Origin: Methanocalculaceae archaeon
Lineage (GTDB): Archaea > Halobacteriota > Methanomicrobia > Methanomicrobiales > Methanocorpusculaceae
DNA length: 7,497 nucleotides
Direction of reading: 5' to 3'
Assembly (NCBI GenBank): GCA_031255895.1
Contig: JAIRRQ010000015.1
Coordinates: forward strand, 1-7,497
The position numbers and the translations under genes were made by a program. Under the pieces are notes generated by a model. The model had not been told where the DNA came from, did not search any database, and was given only the letters and a program-made list of their open reading frames with translations. This document shows, one piece after another, positions 1 to 6,343 of this stretch. How positions within the stretch are numbered: the stretch's first letter is position 1; each line of letters begins with the position of its first letter.

Positions 1-258
1 GAATGGAAAAAATCAGTACTGTTCACCGGACGAATGCACTGTAAGTTCTATCCTAACAATACCGGTGTTGCCACCGGTAAAGTTTTGGGATACGACATCA
101 ATGAGCCATTCACCTGGACATCAAAAGGAAGCAACATCTATCACATATGTGCTGCAGGCCATGAACACGATATCCGACTTTGTGGAGAACGATTGGAAAC
201 AGAATTCCATGGTCATACTCTTGACATGACGCGAGTAAATAAACAAAGAAATAAATAA
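1..258 (+). CDS. C-terminal part of an unidentified protein (5' end outside window)
   Basis: The frame is open from base 1 and ends at TAA 256-258, giving 85 visible residues; the start lies upstream of the window. An ATG at 34 is in frame, but coding continues before it, so I treat the gene as truncated by the window edge. I do not recognise the family. The visible part has no obvious membrane segment. It is rich in Cys and His, with a Cys-x3-His-x-His-x4-Cys arrangement at visible residues 50-61 and another Cys at 14. This could bind a metal, but that is inference. The tail is basic (ends KQRNK). A T-run follows the stop directly, and the next gene (thrS) is convergent, so this gene ends its own transcription unit. 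Confidence 0.6.
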   Translation, partial: EWKKSVLFTGRMHCKFYPNNTGVATGKVLGYDINEPFTWTSKGSNIYHICAAGHEHDIRLCGERLETEFHGHTLDMTRVNKQRNK

Positions 259-260
259 TA
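229..260 (-). terminator. T-rich terminator after thrS
   Basis: Read on the minus strand, the 30 bases following the thrS stop region are T-rich (blocks such as TTATTTATTTC and TTTGTTTATTT). This fits an intrinsic archaeal terminator for thrS. It overlaps the 3' end of the convergent upstream gene, so the two terminators are interleaved. Confidence 0.35.
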
Positions 261-268
261 TTTTTTTG
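260..268 (+). terminator. T-run terminator after the first gene
   Basis: Seven consecutive T residues (261-267) begin two bases after the TAA stop of the partial gene. Archaeal termination commonly needs only a T-rich stretch on the non-template strand, so this is the likely end of the plus-strand transcript before the convergent thrS. No strong hairpin precedes it. Confidence 0.45.
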
Positions 269-289
269 AGAGAGAAGGTATTCCGAAAT

Positions 290-2050
290 TTACACCCTGT
301 TCGCAATTTCGGCGGTAATCTTCTTCAGGAATTCATCAGGCATCATGGACACTGTCTTGCTGTCACGTGTTCGAATAGAGATGGTTTTCGTTTCAAGCTC
401 TTTTTCACCGATAATAATCATATATGGCACGCGCTCGGTATATTGTGCCTGGCGAATCATGTAACCAATCTTTTCATTGCGATTATCCAGCTCACAGCGG
501 ACTTTTGCGTCCTTCAACATCTGGAAGATCTCGATTGCATACCCCTCACTTTTCCTAGAAACCAGCAAAACCTTTGCTTGCATCGGTGCAAGCCAGACGG
601 GAAATTTCCCGGCAAAGTGTTCAATTAGAATACCGATGAATCGTTCAATTGATCCGAAACACACACGATGAATCATGATTGGACGGGGGCGAGCGTCGGT
701 CTCATCCGCATAGGACAGATTGAAGTTGATCGGCATCTGGAAATCAAGTTGAAGTGTTCCGCATTGCCAAGTACGTCCAAGGCAATCACGTAGATAAAAA
801 TCTATTTTTGGGCCGTAAAAAGCGCCATCGCCTTCATTTATCGTGTAGGGAAGATTCAGTTGATTCAGCGCAGTCACGAGACCGTTTGTTGCCGCCTCCC
901 AGTCCTCATCACCTCCCATACTGTTCTCAGGGCGAGTGGAAAGTTCAAGGGTGTAATCAAAGGCGAACTTGGAGTACATCTGATCAATCAGCTGAATGAC
1001 TGCACCGATCTCTTCGACAACCTGATCCTGACGCATGAATATATGAGCGTCGTCCTGCGTGAAGCTACGGACACGAAACAGACCATGTAGTACTCCCTTT
1101 AGTTCATGACGATGCACAATTCCAAGTTCTGCAAGGCGCATCGGAAGTTCACGATAACCACGCGGTTTGTTTGCGTAGACCATGACACTACCTGGGCAAT
1201 TCATTGGCTTAATGCAGTAATCCTCGTCATCGATATGAGTCGCATACATGTTCTCTTTGTAATGGTCCCAATGGCCGCTCGTTTCCCAGAGGCGGCGATT
1301 CATAATGAGTGGTGTTGAGATCTCTAGATACCCATTGGCCACATGAAATTCACGCCAGTAATCTATCAGCGCATTTTTGAGGATCATTCCGTTTGGCAGG
1401 AAAAACGGGAATCCAGGACTGACATCCTCAAACATAAACAGTTTCATTTCTTTGCCGATTTTACGATGATCGCGGTACTCAGCCTCTTCCTGCAACTTTA
1501 GAAAATTTTCAAGTTCCTTAGAAGAGGCGAACGCAGTTCCATTGATTCTCGTTAGCATCTTGTTTTTGCGGTCATTTTTCCAATACGCACCGGAAAGATC
1601 GGTAAGCCTGAAGGCTTTCAAAGTTTTGGTGTATGTCAGATGAGGACCGGTACACATATCAATGTATTCACCATGCACATAGAAGCTCAGTGGTTCATTT
1701 TCATCAAGATCCGCGATGTGTCCAACCTTGTATGGTTCATGCCGTTCCTCCATGAGTTTTAATGCATCAACACGTGAGAGAATGAACGGTTTTATCGGCA
1801 GATTCTCCTTGACAATCTTCCACATCTCTTGTTCAATGGCAGGAAGGTCGGTGTCTGAAAATTTTGTGTCTCCCAGATCGACATCGTAGTAAAATCCCTT
1901 CTCGGTTGCGGGTCCATAGGCAAAGGATGCGTGGGGATAAAGACGTTTCACTGCCTGGGCGAGCACATGAGCCGCAGTGTGGCGTATAACGTGCAATTCC
2001 ATCTCTTTTGGGCACTCGCCCACATTTCCGTCATTGTAAATTATTTTCAT
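290..2050 (-). CDS. thrS: Threonyl-tRNA synthetase, bacterial type, lacking the TGS domain
   Basis: Charges tRNA-Thr with threonine in the cytoplasm. With the start at 2050 the protein has 586 residues, shorter than the roughly 640 of E. coli ThrRS. Only about 20 residues precede the editing domain, so the N-terminal TGS (N1) domain is missing. The bacterial-type N2 editing site is intact: His24-x3-His28 and Cys133-x3-His137, which hydrolyses Ser-tRNA-Thr in this family. Catalytic-core zinc ligands are visible as Cys285, His336 and His461, with spacings (51 and 125) close to the E. coli enzyme. Class II motif 2 (MRLAELG near 304-310) and motif 3 (GSIERFIGI, 466-474) are present, and the C-terminal anticodon-binding domain runs from about 485. 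An in-frame ATG at 2134 would add 28 residues unlike the family, and another lies at 2068. I chose 2050 because the homologous-looking sequence begins MKIIYNDG and an AGGA lies about 10 bases upstream. The gene is transcribed alone, convergent with the first gene. Confidence 0.93.
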   Translation of the reverse strand: MKIIYNDGNVGECPKEMELHVIRHTAAHVLAQAVKRLYPHASFAYGPATEKGFYYDVDLGDTKFSDTDLPAIEQEMWKIVKENLPIKPFILSRVDALKLMEERHEPYKVGHIADLDENEPLSFYVHGEYIDMCTGPHLTYTKTLKAFRLTDLSGAYWKNDRKNKMLTRINGTAFASSKELENFLKLQEEAEYRDHRKIGKEMKLFMFEDVSPGFPFFLPNGMILKNALIDYWREFHVANGYLEISTPLIMNRRLWETSGHWDHYKENMYATHIDDEDYCIKPMNCPGSVMVYANKPRGYRELPMRLAELGIVHRHELKGVLHGLFRVRSFTQDDAHIFMRQDQVVEEIGAVIQLIDQMYSKFAFDYTLELSTRPENSMGGDEDWEAATNGLVTALNQLNLPYTINEGDGAFYGPKIDFYLRDCLGRTWQCGTLQLDFQMPINFNLSYADETDARPRPIMIHRVCFGSIERFIGILIEHFAGKFPVWLAPMQAKVLLVSRKSEGYAIEIFQMLKDAKVRCELDNRNEKIGYMIRQAQYTERVPYMIIIGEKELETKTISIRTRDSKTVSMMPDEFLKKITAEIANRV

Positions 2051-2202
2051 GAAAGTAGTTCCTGTCATCCTTTCGTTTCGGTGGATATGCGTAATTTTCC
2101 TGCATACTGTAGAAGACTGCGTTGTGTCGTGCAACTCACGATAACTTCACTTATTTCAGTTTTTTACAAGATATGCATTTTGGTACGTCATGATGCTGTA
2201 AA

Positions 2203-2214
2203 GAAAGTACTTTC
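2203..2214. repeat. Perfect 12-bp palindrome GAAAGTACTTTC upstream of thrS
   Basis: GAAAGTACTTTC is its own reverse complement and is flanked by partly symmetric bases (TGTAAA on the left, ACATGT on the right). It lies about 150 bp upstream of the thrS start, between thrS and the tRNA-Lys relic. A dimeric regulator could bind such a site, but no neighbour gene encodes an obvious one, so the role is unknown. The rest of 2051-2230 holds no gene that I can support. A candidate minus-strand TATA-like stretch (AAAATGCATATC, about 2171-2182) could drive thrS with a leader of roughly 100 nt. Confidence 0.3.
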
Positions 2215-2230
2215 ACATGTATGACACAAC

Positions 2231-2236
2231 AAAAAA
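2231..2236 (-). terminator. T6 run after the tRNA relic
   Basis: On the minus strand six T residues follow the 3' end of the tRNA relic after seven bases (TATTCCA). This would end a transcript of about 100 nt started from the TATA box at 2353-2360, whether or not the RNA still has a function. Confidence 0.3.
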
Positions 2237-2243
2237 TGGAATA

Positions 2244-2313
2244 GGCATAATGGATTTTAAACCCATGATCTGTGAATCAAGAAACCATCACCATTTCGGA
2301 CTAATATAGGGCC
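2244..2313 (-). pseudogene. Decayed tRNA-Lys copy (tRNA relic)
   Basis: This stretch lies on the same strand as the intact tRNA-Lys, starting 77 bp beyond its 3' end, and aligns with it over the whole tRNA length. From the D-loop to the T-loop (relic 2298-2256 against tRNA 2447-2405) I count 28 matches in 43 ungapped positions. Twelve of the 15 differences are transitions, nine of them G/C in the tRNA to A/T in the relic. The block TTAGTC, the anticodon bases CTT, a GGGTT-x-AAA T-arm core and a final GCC are kept. The stems are broken: the anticodon stem keeps only about three pairs, two bases of the D-stem side are missing, and an extra A sits in the T-loop. It should not fold as a working tRNA. 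The best explanation is an old tandem duplicate in decay. Another decayed tRNA, or a diverged non-tRNA transcript, is possible. Confidence 0.5.
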
Positions 2314-2352
2314 AATAAAAGCATTCAACCCATATCCCACAGACACCACATA

Positions 2353-2360
2353 TATATAAA
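2353..2360 (-). promoter_or_regulatory. Archaeal TATA box (TTTATATA) before the tRNA relic
   Basis: The minus strand reads TTTATATA, the archaeal consensus box, centred about 43 bp before the 5' end of the tRNA relic. The intact tRNA-Lys has its own box about 45 bp before its 5' end, so the spacing is nearly the same. It may drive a transcript through the relic, and possibly on into thrS as a leader of about 280 nt. Confidence 0.45.
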
Positions 2361-2362
2361 CT

Positions 2363-2374
2363 ATAAATAAAAAT
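2363..2374 (-). terminator. T-rich terminator after tRNA-Lys
   Basis: On the minus strand the tRNA 3' end is followed within about 18 bases by ATTTTTATTTATAG, a T-rich stretch suited to archaeal termination. It directly abuts the next TATA box. Confidence 0.4.
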
Positions 2375-2390
2375 CTAGCAGAGCGAAGAG

Positions 2391-2464
2391 CGGGCCTAAA
2401 GGGATTTGAACCCCTGGCCTACGGATTAAGAGTCCGTCGCTATTCCTGACTAAGCTATAGGCCC
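2391..2464 (-). tRNA. tRNA-Lys (anticodon CTT)
   Basis: The gene folds as a standard cloverleaf of 74 nt including the discriminator. The acceptor stem GGGCCTA pairs fully with TAGGCCC. The anticodon stem ACGGA/TCCGT closes the loop CTCTTAA, which places CTT at 2430-2428 and decodes AAG as lysine. The T-arm AGGGG-TTCAAAT-CCCTT is canonical. The discriminator is G (2391), as is usual for archaeal tRNA-Lys. CCA is not encoded and must be added after transcription. No intron interrupts the anticodon loop. It is a single-gene unit, divergent from the DHH operon and upstream of a decayed copy of itself. Confidence 0.95.
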
Positions 2465-2505
2465 GTTTGTAATACTTTTTAACCAGATCAAATTAGTCAT
2501 CTCAA

Positions 2506-2513
2506 TATTTATA
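2506..2513 (-). promoter_or_regulatory. TATA box of tRNA-Lys
   Basis: On the minus strand TATAAATA is centred about 45 bp upstream of the mature tRNA 5' end, implying a short 5' leader removed by RNase P. A second A/T stretch (GGTTAAAAAG, about 2475-2484) is closer but fits the consensus less well. The region 2465-2585 is shared with the divergent DHH-family gene. Confidence 0.45.
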
Positions 2514-2553
2514 GATATCTTCACGAGAGATTCTCCAGCCTGTTAGGTATCTA

Positions 2554-2562
2554 CATTAATAT
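2554..2562 (+). promoter_or_regulatory. TATA-like box of the RCK-DHH operon, probably leaderless
   Basis: ATTAATAT is centred about 28 bp upstream of the ATG at 2586, the usual distance from TATA box to transcription start, and no Shine-Dalgarno sequence precedes that ATG. Both facts fit a leaderless transcript starting at or next to the ATG. The alternative box TTTATAGATA (2508-2517) would give a leader of about 50 nt. Confidence 0.4.
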
Positions 2563-2585
2563 CCAAACAACACGAATATTGGTAC

Positions 2586-4076
2586 ATGGTTGAGAGTGGT
2601 GGGATCCTGCCGAACAATGACCAGACCCATAAAAAAATAAAATATCTCATTCTGGGCTGTGGCAGTATCGGGTACAATGTTCTCGAAGAACTCAAAGAGG
2701 AGGACGAAAATGTCCTCGTTGTCGATGTGAATGAAAAACGTGTGGAGGATCTGCGTGATCACCGTCATCAGGCGATGGTAGGTGACATCACCGAAACAGG
2801 TCTGTTTGCCAAAATACCAGAACCAGAGGGAGTCTTCATTCTTTCAGCCGACAAAGATGCAAACCTCGCGGCAGTGCAAAACGTCAAGAACGTATACCCG
2901 AAAGTGCATGTGATCGCCCGTGCCATGGATCTGTTCTCGATGGACCAACAAGTGAATCGCGGTGCGGACGTTGTAATTTATCCACAACAAGTTGTCGCAA
3001 AATCAGCCGTCAATCGTATGAACAATCTGATCGCGTCAAGAAACGCCCAAAAACTTTTTTCACTCTTAAATTCGTGGACAGGGACCCTCGGTATCATTAC
3101 ACACAAAAACCCGGATCCTGATGCAATATCGAGTGCGATGGCGCTTTCAGCAATTGCTGCAAACGCATCAGACGGTAAACTTGCGACCCGCATTCTCTAT
3201 GAAGGAAACATTGGTCATCAGGAAAACCGTGCATTCATCAATTTGCTTGAAATCAAAATGGAAAAGCTAACATCAGAAATTCTTGGTGAATGTGACTATC
3301 TTGCTTTAGTGGACTGTGTCGCCCCCGGCATGAACAACAATCTCTCGTATGATACACCAATCAATATCGTCATCGATCACCATAGTACAGAAGGTGTAAC
3401 CCGTCTGCGAAAACCAGAATTCCTTGATTCCCGTCCGAATGTCGGTGCAACAGCATCCATCATGACACAGTACCTGCAGGAACTGTACCTACCGATCGAT
3501 AAAAAGATTGCAACCTCCTTATTCTATGGCATCCGTGCGGATACCAAGGAATTCCAGCGCAATCTTTCACCACAGGATCTACACAATGCCGCATATCTCC
3601 TTCCTCTGTCAGACCGTTTGCTACTTGAGATAATCATGGCACCGTCTATCTCACAAGAAACATTGGACGTCCTAGGTCATGCAATCACCAACCGCGAGGT
3701 TAAACACGGCTATCTGTTCTCAAATGTAGGATATGTCAGAAACCGCGATGCAATTCCACAGGCAGCCGATATGCTGCTGAACCTGGAAGGTGTGACGACT
3801 TCAATGGTGTACGGCATCACCGACGATTCCGTCACGCTTTCTGCACGCAACAAGGATATACGACTACATATTGGCGACGCAATGAAGGAGGTATTTTCGC
3901 CCATTCCCGGCGCATCCGCAGGCGGCCACGCGACAATGGCGGCGTTATCCATTCCGCTGAACGCGTTCTCTCTGGTGAAAAACAAAGATGAACTGCTCAA
4001 TATGATCATCGATCCGGTCTTGTCCAACTTCATGAAGCTTGTCGGCATTCCAGAGGTTGAAGAGGATGAAAGCTGA
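2586..4076 (+). CDS. RCK (TrkA-N)-DHH-DHHA1 fusion phosphoesterase
   Basis: A 496-residue protein in three parts. Residues 18-150 are a Rossmann-type RCK/TrkA-N domain with GCGSIG at 24-29 and Asp47 at the end of the second strand, the pattern for NAD(H) or another nucleotide. Residues 165-345 are a DHH phosphoesterase with the metal-binding motifs in order: HKNPDPDA (173-180), Asp243 in LVDC, DHH at 264-266, and GIRADT at 315-320. The DHHA1 domain follows, with GGHATMAA at 446-453, which binds substrate in this superfamily. No membrane segment is seen, so it should be cytosolic. DHH-DHHA1 proteins cleave oligonucleotides, pAp or cyclic dinucleotides (NrnA and GdpP relatives). I infer a manganese-dependent phosphodiesterase whose RCK part senses a nucleotide or controls ion transport. 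The substrate, including any c-di-AMP activity, is not shown by sequence. It is the first gene of an operon with mptE. The GGHxxAAG motif is slightly diverged, lacking the last Gly. Confidence 0.88.
   Translation: MVESGGILPNNDQTHKKIKYLILGCGSIGYNVLEELKEEDENVLVVDVNEKRVEDLRDHRHQAMVGDITETGLFAKIPEPEGVFILSADKDANLAAVQNVKNVYPKVHVIARAMDLFSMDQQVNRGADVVIYPQQVVAKSAVNRMNNLIASRNAQKLFSLLNSWTGTLGIITHKNPDPDAISSAMALSAIAANASDGKLATRILYEGNIGHQENRAFINLLEIKMEKLTSEILGECDYLALVDCVAPGMNNNLSYDTPINIVIDHHSTEGVTRLRKPEFLDSRPNVGATASIMTQYLQELYLPIDKKIATSLFYGIRADTKEFQRNLSPQDLHNAAYLLPLSDRLLLEIIMAPSISQETLDVLGHAITNREVKHGYLFSNVGYVRNRDAIPQAADMLLNLEGVTTSMVYGITDDSVTLSARNKDIRLHIGDAMKEVFSPIPGASAGGHATMAALSIPLNAFSLVKNKDELLNMIIDPVLSNFMKLVGIPEVEEDES
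4053..4060 (+). promoter_or_regulatory. Ribosome binding site deciding the mptE start
   Basis: GAGGTTGA resembles the archaeal Shine-Dalgarno GAGGTGA and its core ends 8 bases before the ATG at 4066. The alternative ATG at 4039 has no such sequence before it. The site lies inside the end of the preceding gene, as expected for coupled translation. Confidence 0.6.
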
Positions 4077-4695
4077 GGAGTGGGAACCATACTACTCTGA
4101 AATCCTCGATTTTTTTGGATTTTTGCGTGAAAATGACGAACGTGCGGCACTTGTTCTGGCAGATCTCCTGCCCCGCGACGACATTGAAAAACTCCGAAGT
4201 ACTATTCAAGGCCGAGACTGCATCGTCTGTGGCAATGCACCGTCTCTTGCCGTCGAAATTCGTACAACGGATTTTTCTGATAAAATCATCATTGCCGCTG
4301 ACGCTGCGGCGCGTGTTCTTTTGCATGCAAATTATCGTCCCGATGTGATCCTATCTGATATTGATGGAATGGATGATGATTTTCTTTCAATGAACGATCT
4401 TGGGACGATTCTGGTGTTGCATGCGCACGGTGACAATATCCCGCTGGTGAGATCGTGGGTGCCAAAGGTCAGAGGTCCAATTGTCGGGACAACGCAGGCA
4501 ACACCACTGGCGCATGTGCACAACTTCGGCGGTTTTTCAGACGGTGATCGATGTGTGTTCTGCGCTTATGAATTTGGTGCTGCAAGTGTCGCTCTGATCG
4601 GATTTGATCTGGATGATCATTCAGTGGATCCGATAAAACATGGAAAACTGATGATTGCACGAAAACTCCTGAAGCTCTGCAACCATGATATCTGA
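4066..4695 (+). CDS. mptE: 6-hydroxymethyl-7,8-dihydropterin pyrophosphokinase, MptE type
   Basis: Transfers pyrophosphate from ATP to 6-hydroxymethyl-7,8-dihydropterin, activating it for coupling in tetrahydromethanopterin synthesis. This is the archaeal enzyme, unrelated in sequence to bacterial FolK. The 209-residue protein carries the DUF115-type core: GNAPSL (56-61) for the phosphate-binding loop, AADAA (77-81), PDVILSDIDG (92-101) with acidic metal-binding residues, HAHGDN (119-124), GTTQATPL (141-148) and GFDLDD (179-184). Length is close to the M. jannaschii enzyme. I chose the start at 4066 over 4039 for its Shine-Dalgarno sequence. The gene overlaps the stop of the RCK-DHH gene by 11 bp and its own end overlaps the radical SAM gene by 11 bp, so the three are probably one transcript with coupled translation. 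Methanopterin carries C1 units in methanogenesis, so this gene supports the methanogen assignment. Confidence 0.88.
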   Translation: MKAEEWEPYYSEILDFFGFLRENDERAALVLADLLPRDDIEKLRSTIQGRDCIVCGNAPSLAVEIRTTDFSDKIIIAADAAARVLLHANYRPDVILSDIDGMDDDFLSMNDLGTILVLHAHGDNIPLVRSWVPKVRGPIVGTTQATPLAHVHNFGGFSDGDRCVFCAYEFGAASVALIGFDLDDHSVDPIKHGKLMIARKLLKLCNHDI

Positions 4696-6343
4696 TGCGA
4701 TCATCATTGACGGGTACGTGGACGAGCCAGCATGTCTGGGTGTTCCGCCGTACATCTCACCATATATCAGAACAATCTCCGGTGTGTTTGCCGAACGATG
4801 CATCACCACCGACTACGCAACCATTGATCAACTGCGCAAAGATCCAATGCGAGTCGCAAATCTTTCCGCCTATAAATATGTGGTGATGATCGCTGGAGTT
4901 ACTGTTCCCGGAAAATATTTTGCGGGAACGCCTGCAACACTGACGGAATTGCAACAAATAGGATTCATGTTGAGGGGGAAAGTAGTGTCGTTGCTCGGAG
5001 GGCCAATAGGGTTCGGCTACTCGCCACAGGGGGGGAAAAAAGCAATTGCACAGGCAGCTTCTGGATGGACTACAATGCTGCATGGAGAACCTGCAGCAGC
5101 ACTTGATGCATATCTCTCCGGAGGTGAGCCAAAAGGGATCTGTCGATATCCAGATTATGATCGTTGGGCGGTACTTGGAGCAGAAATAATCCGTAAACAC
5201 CCGTTCTATCCGTTCGTGATGTGTGAGCTTGAGACAGCAAAAGGTTGTTCTCGCGTGATATCTGGTGGTTGTTCCTTCTGTACCGAACCATTCTATGGGC
5301 TACCGAAACAACGCGATGTTGCAGGCATCACTGAGGAGGTCCGGGCACTTACAACGGCAGGTGCTACACATTTCCGACTCGGTCGCCAACCTGACATTCT
5401 AACGTTCGGTTCAACAAGTGGTGGAGAGTTTCCGACACCTAACCCTGACGCACTACAGAAACTATTTGCAGAAATTCGATCTGCTGCGCCATCACTCCAG
5501 ACGCTGCACATCGACAACATCAATCCAGGAACCATTGCCCAACATGAGGAAGAGGCGCGCGAGGCGCTTGAAACAATCGTTGCGGGACACACCACAGGAG
5601 ACATTGCAGCGTTTGGAATGGAATCGGCTGACCCTGTGGTTGTTGCGGCGAACAATCTGAAAAGTGATGCCGATGCTGTGTTTCGAGCAGTTGAAATTGT
5701 CAATGAGGTGGGAGCTGTTCGCAAGGATGGCATTCCTGAGCTTTTGCCAGGTCTCAACTTCATTGCAGGTCTTGCAGGTGAGACGGCGGAAACATTTGTG
5801 CTGAACGAAATATTTTTGCAACGAATTTTTTCTGCTGAATTGTTAGTTCGTCGTGTGAATATCCGTCAGCTTATGCCGTTTGAAGGAACGAGAGCGTATG
5901 CTCACAACACACTCAGACAGCACGACAAATTGTACCATCAGTTCAAAGAACGCGTCCGAACAACATTTGATATGCCAATGCTCAAACGTGTGTTTCCAAT
6001 AGGCACTGTTCTACGTGACATCATCATTGAGGTCTCAGGATCTGTGTCATTCGGCAGGCAGATGGGAACATACCCGATCCTTTGCGGCGTTCCAATCCAG
6101 ATACCGCCAAGAACGGTGATGGATGCAGTTGTCGTCTCCCACGGCCAACGATCGATAACAGTGCTCCCGGTGCCAATTGAGATCAATCGGTTGAACACCA
6201 CTGCACTGAAATGGCTACCAGGTGTATCAAAAAAAACTGCTGCAAAAATTTCATCAAAAAAACCGTATAAGGATGCAACCGCGTTTCAATTGATTGTTTC
6301 TGCAGACGCAATTTATCCGCTGATCGATCTGATGCGATTCTAA
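4685..6343 (+). CDS. Radical SAM protein with C-terminal helix-hairpin-helix (COG1031 type)
   Basis: A 552-residue cytosolic protein of an archaeal family without a known reaction. The N-terminal 140 residues (opening IIDGYVDEPACLGVPPY, with LLGGPIGFGYS at 103-113) look like a Rossmann-like, B12-binding-type module. The radical SAM domain follows with Cys188, Cys196 and Cys199, a Cx7Cx2C spacing in place of the classic Cx3Cx2C; these should hold the 4Fe-4S cluster that cleaves S-adenosylmethionine. GMES (311-314) and the LNFIAGLAGET segment (357-367) fit the barrel, and RQLMPFEGTRAY (394-405) follows it. Residues about 440-500 are beta-rich, possibly a TRAM-like nucleic-acid-binding fold. LPGVSKKTAAKI (511-522) is a helix-hairpin-helix. 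The last two parts suggest an RNA or DNA substrate, which is inference. The start at 4685 has only a weak Shine-Dalgarno, and the 11-bp overlap with mptE suggests coupled translation. A link with pterin synthesis is possible from context only. Confidence 0.85.
   Translation: MISDAIIIDGYVDEPACLGVPPYISPYIRTISGVFAERCITTDYATIDQLRKDPMRVANLSAYKYVVMIAGVTVPGKYFAGTPATLTELQQIGFMLRGKVVSLLGGPIGFGYSPQGGKKAIAQAASGWTTMLHGEPAAALDAYLSGGEPKGICRYPDYDRWAVLGAEIIRKHPFYPFVMCELETAKGCSRVISGGCSFCTEPFYGLPKQRDVAGITEEVRALTTAGATHFRLGRQPDILTFGSTSGGEFPTPNPDALQKLFAEIRSAAPSLQTLHIDNINPGTIAQHEEEAREALETIVAGHTTGDIAAFGMESADPVVVAANNLKSDADAVFRAVEIVNEVGAVRKDGIPELLPGLNFIAGLAGETAETFVLNEIFLQRIFSAELLVRRVNIRQLMPFEGTRAYAHNTLRQHDKLYHQFKERVRTTFDMPMLKRVFPIGTVLRDIIIEVSGSVSFGRQMGTYPILCGVPIQIPPRTVMDAVVVSHGQRSITVLPVPIEINRLNTTALKWLPGVSKKTAAKISSKKPYKDATAFQLIVSADAIYPLIDLMRF

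Noticed and set aside
2051..2134. Upstream thrS starts at 2134 (28 extra residues) and 2068 (6 extra residues)
   Set aside because: The added residues do not resemble a TGS domain or any ThrRS N-terminus, and the ATG at 2050 begins the family-like sequence with an AGGA in reach.
2260..2300. C/D-box sRNA suggested by GGTGATGG in the thrS upstream region
   Set aside because: No matching D box (CTGA) lies at a suitable distance, and the same bases are explained by alignment with tRNA-Lys.
2244..2313. A second functional tRNA gene
   Set aside because: The anticodon stem keeps only about three pairs, the D-arm is short and the acceptor ends do not match well, so I call it a relic and not a tRNA.
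4039..4065. mptE start at 4039, adding 9 residues
   Set aside because: No Shine-Dalgarno precedes it and it would deepen the overlap with the preceding gene to 38 bp. The ATG at 4066 has GAGGTTGA at the right distance.
3710..4150. Minus-strand ORF of 146 codons
   Set aside because: It lies antisense to the DHHA1 end and the start of mptE, both well supported. The translation is Ser/Pro-rich low-quality sequence typical of a shadow frame.
5293..5763. Minus-strand ORF of 156 codons
   Set aside because: It is antisense to the radical SAM barrel; its Ser/Ala-rich translation has no recognisable domain and no promoter or ribosome binding site was seen.
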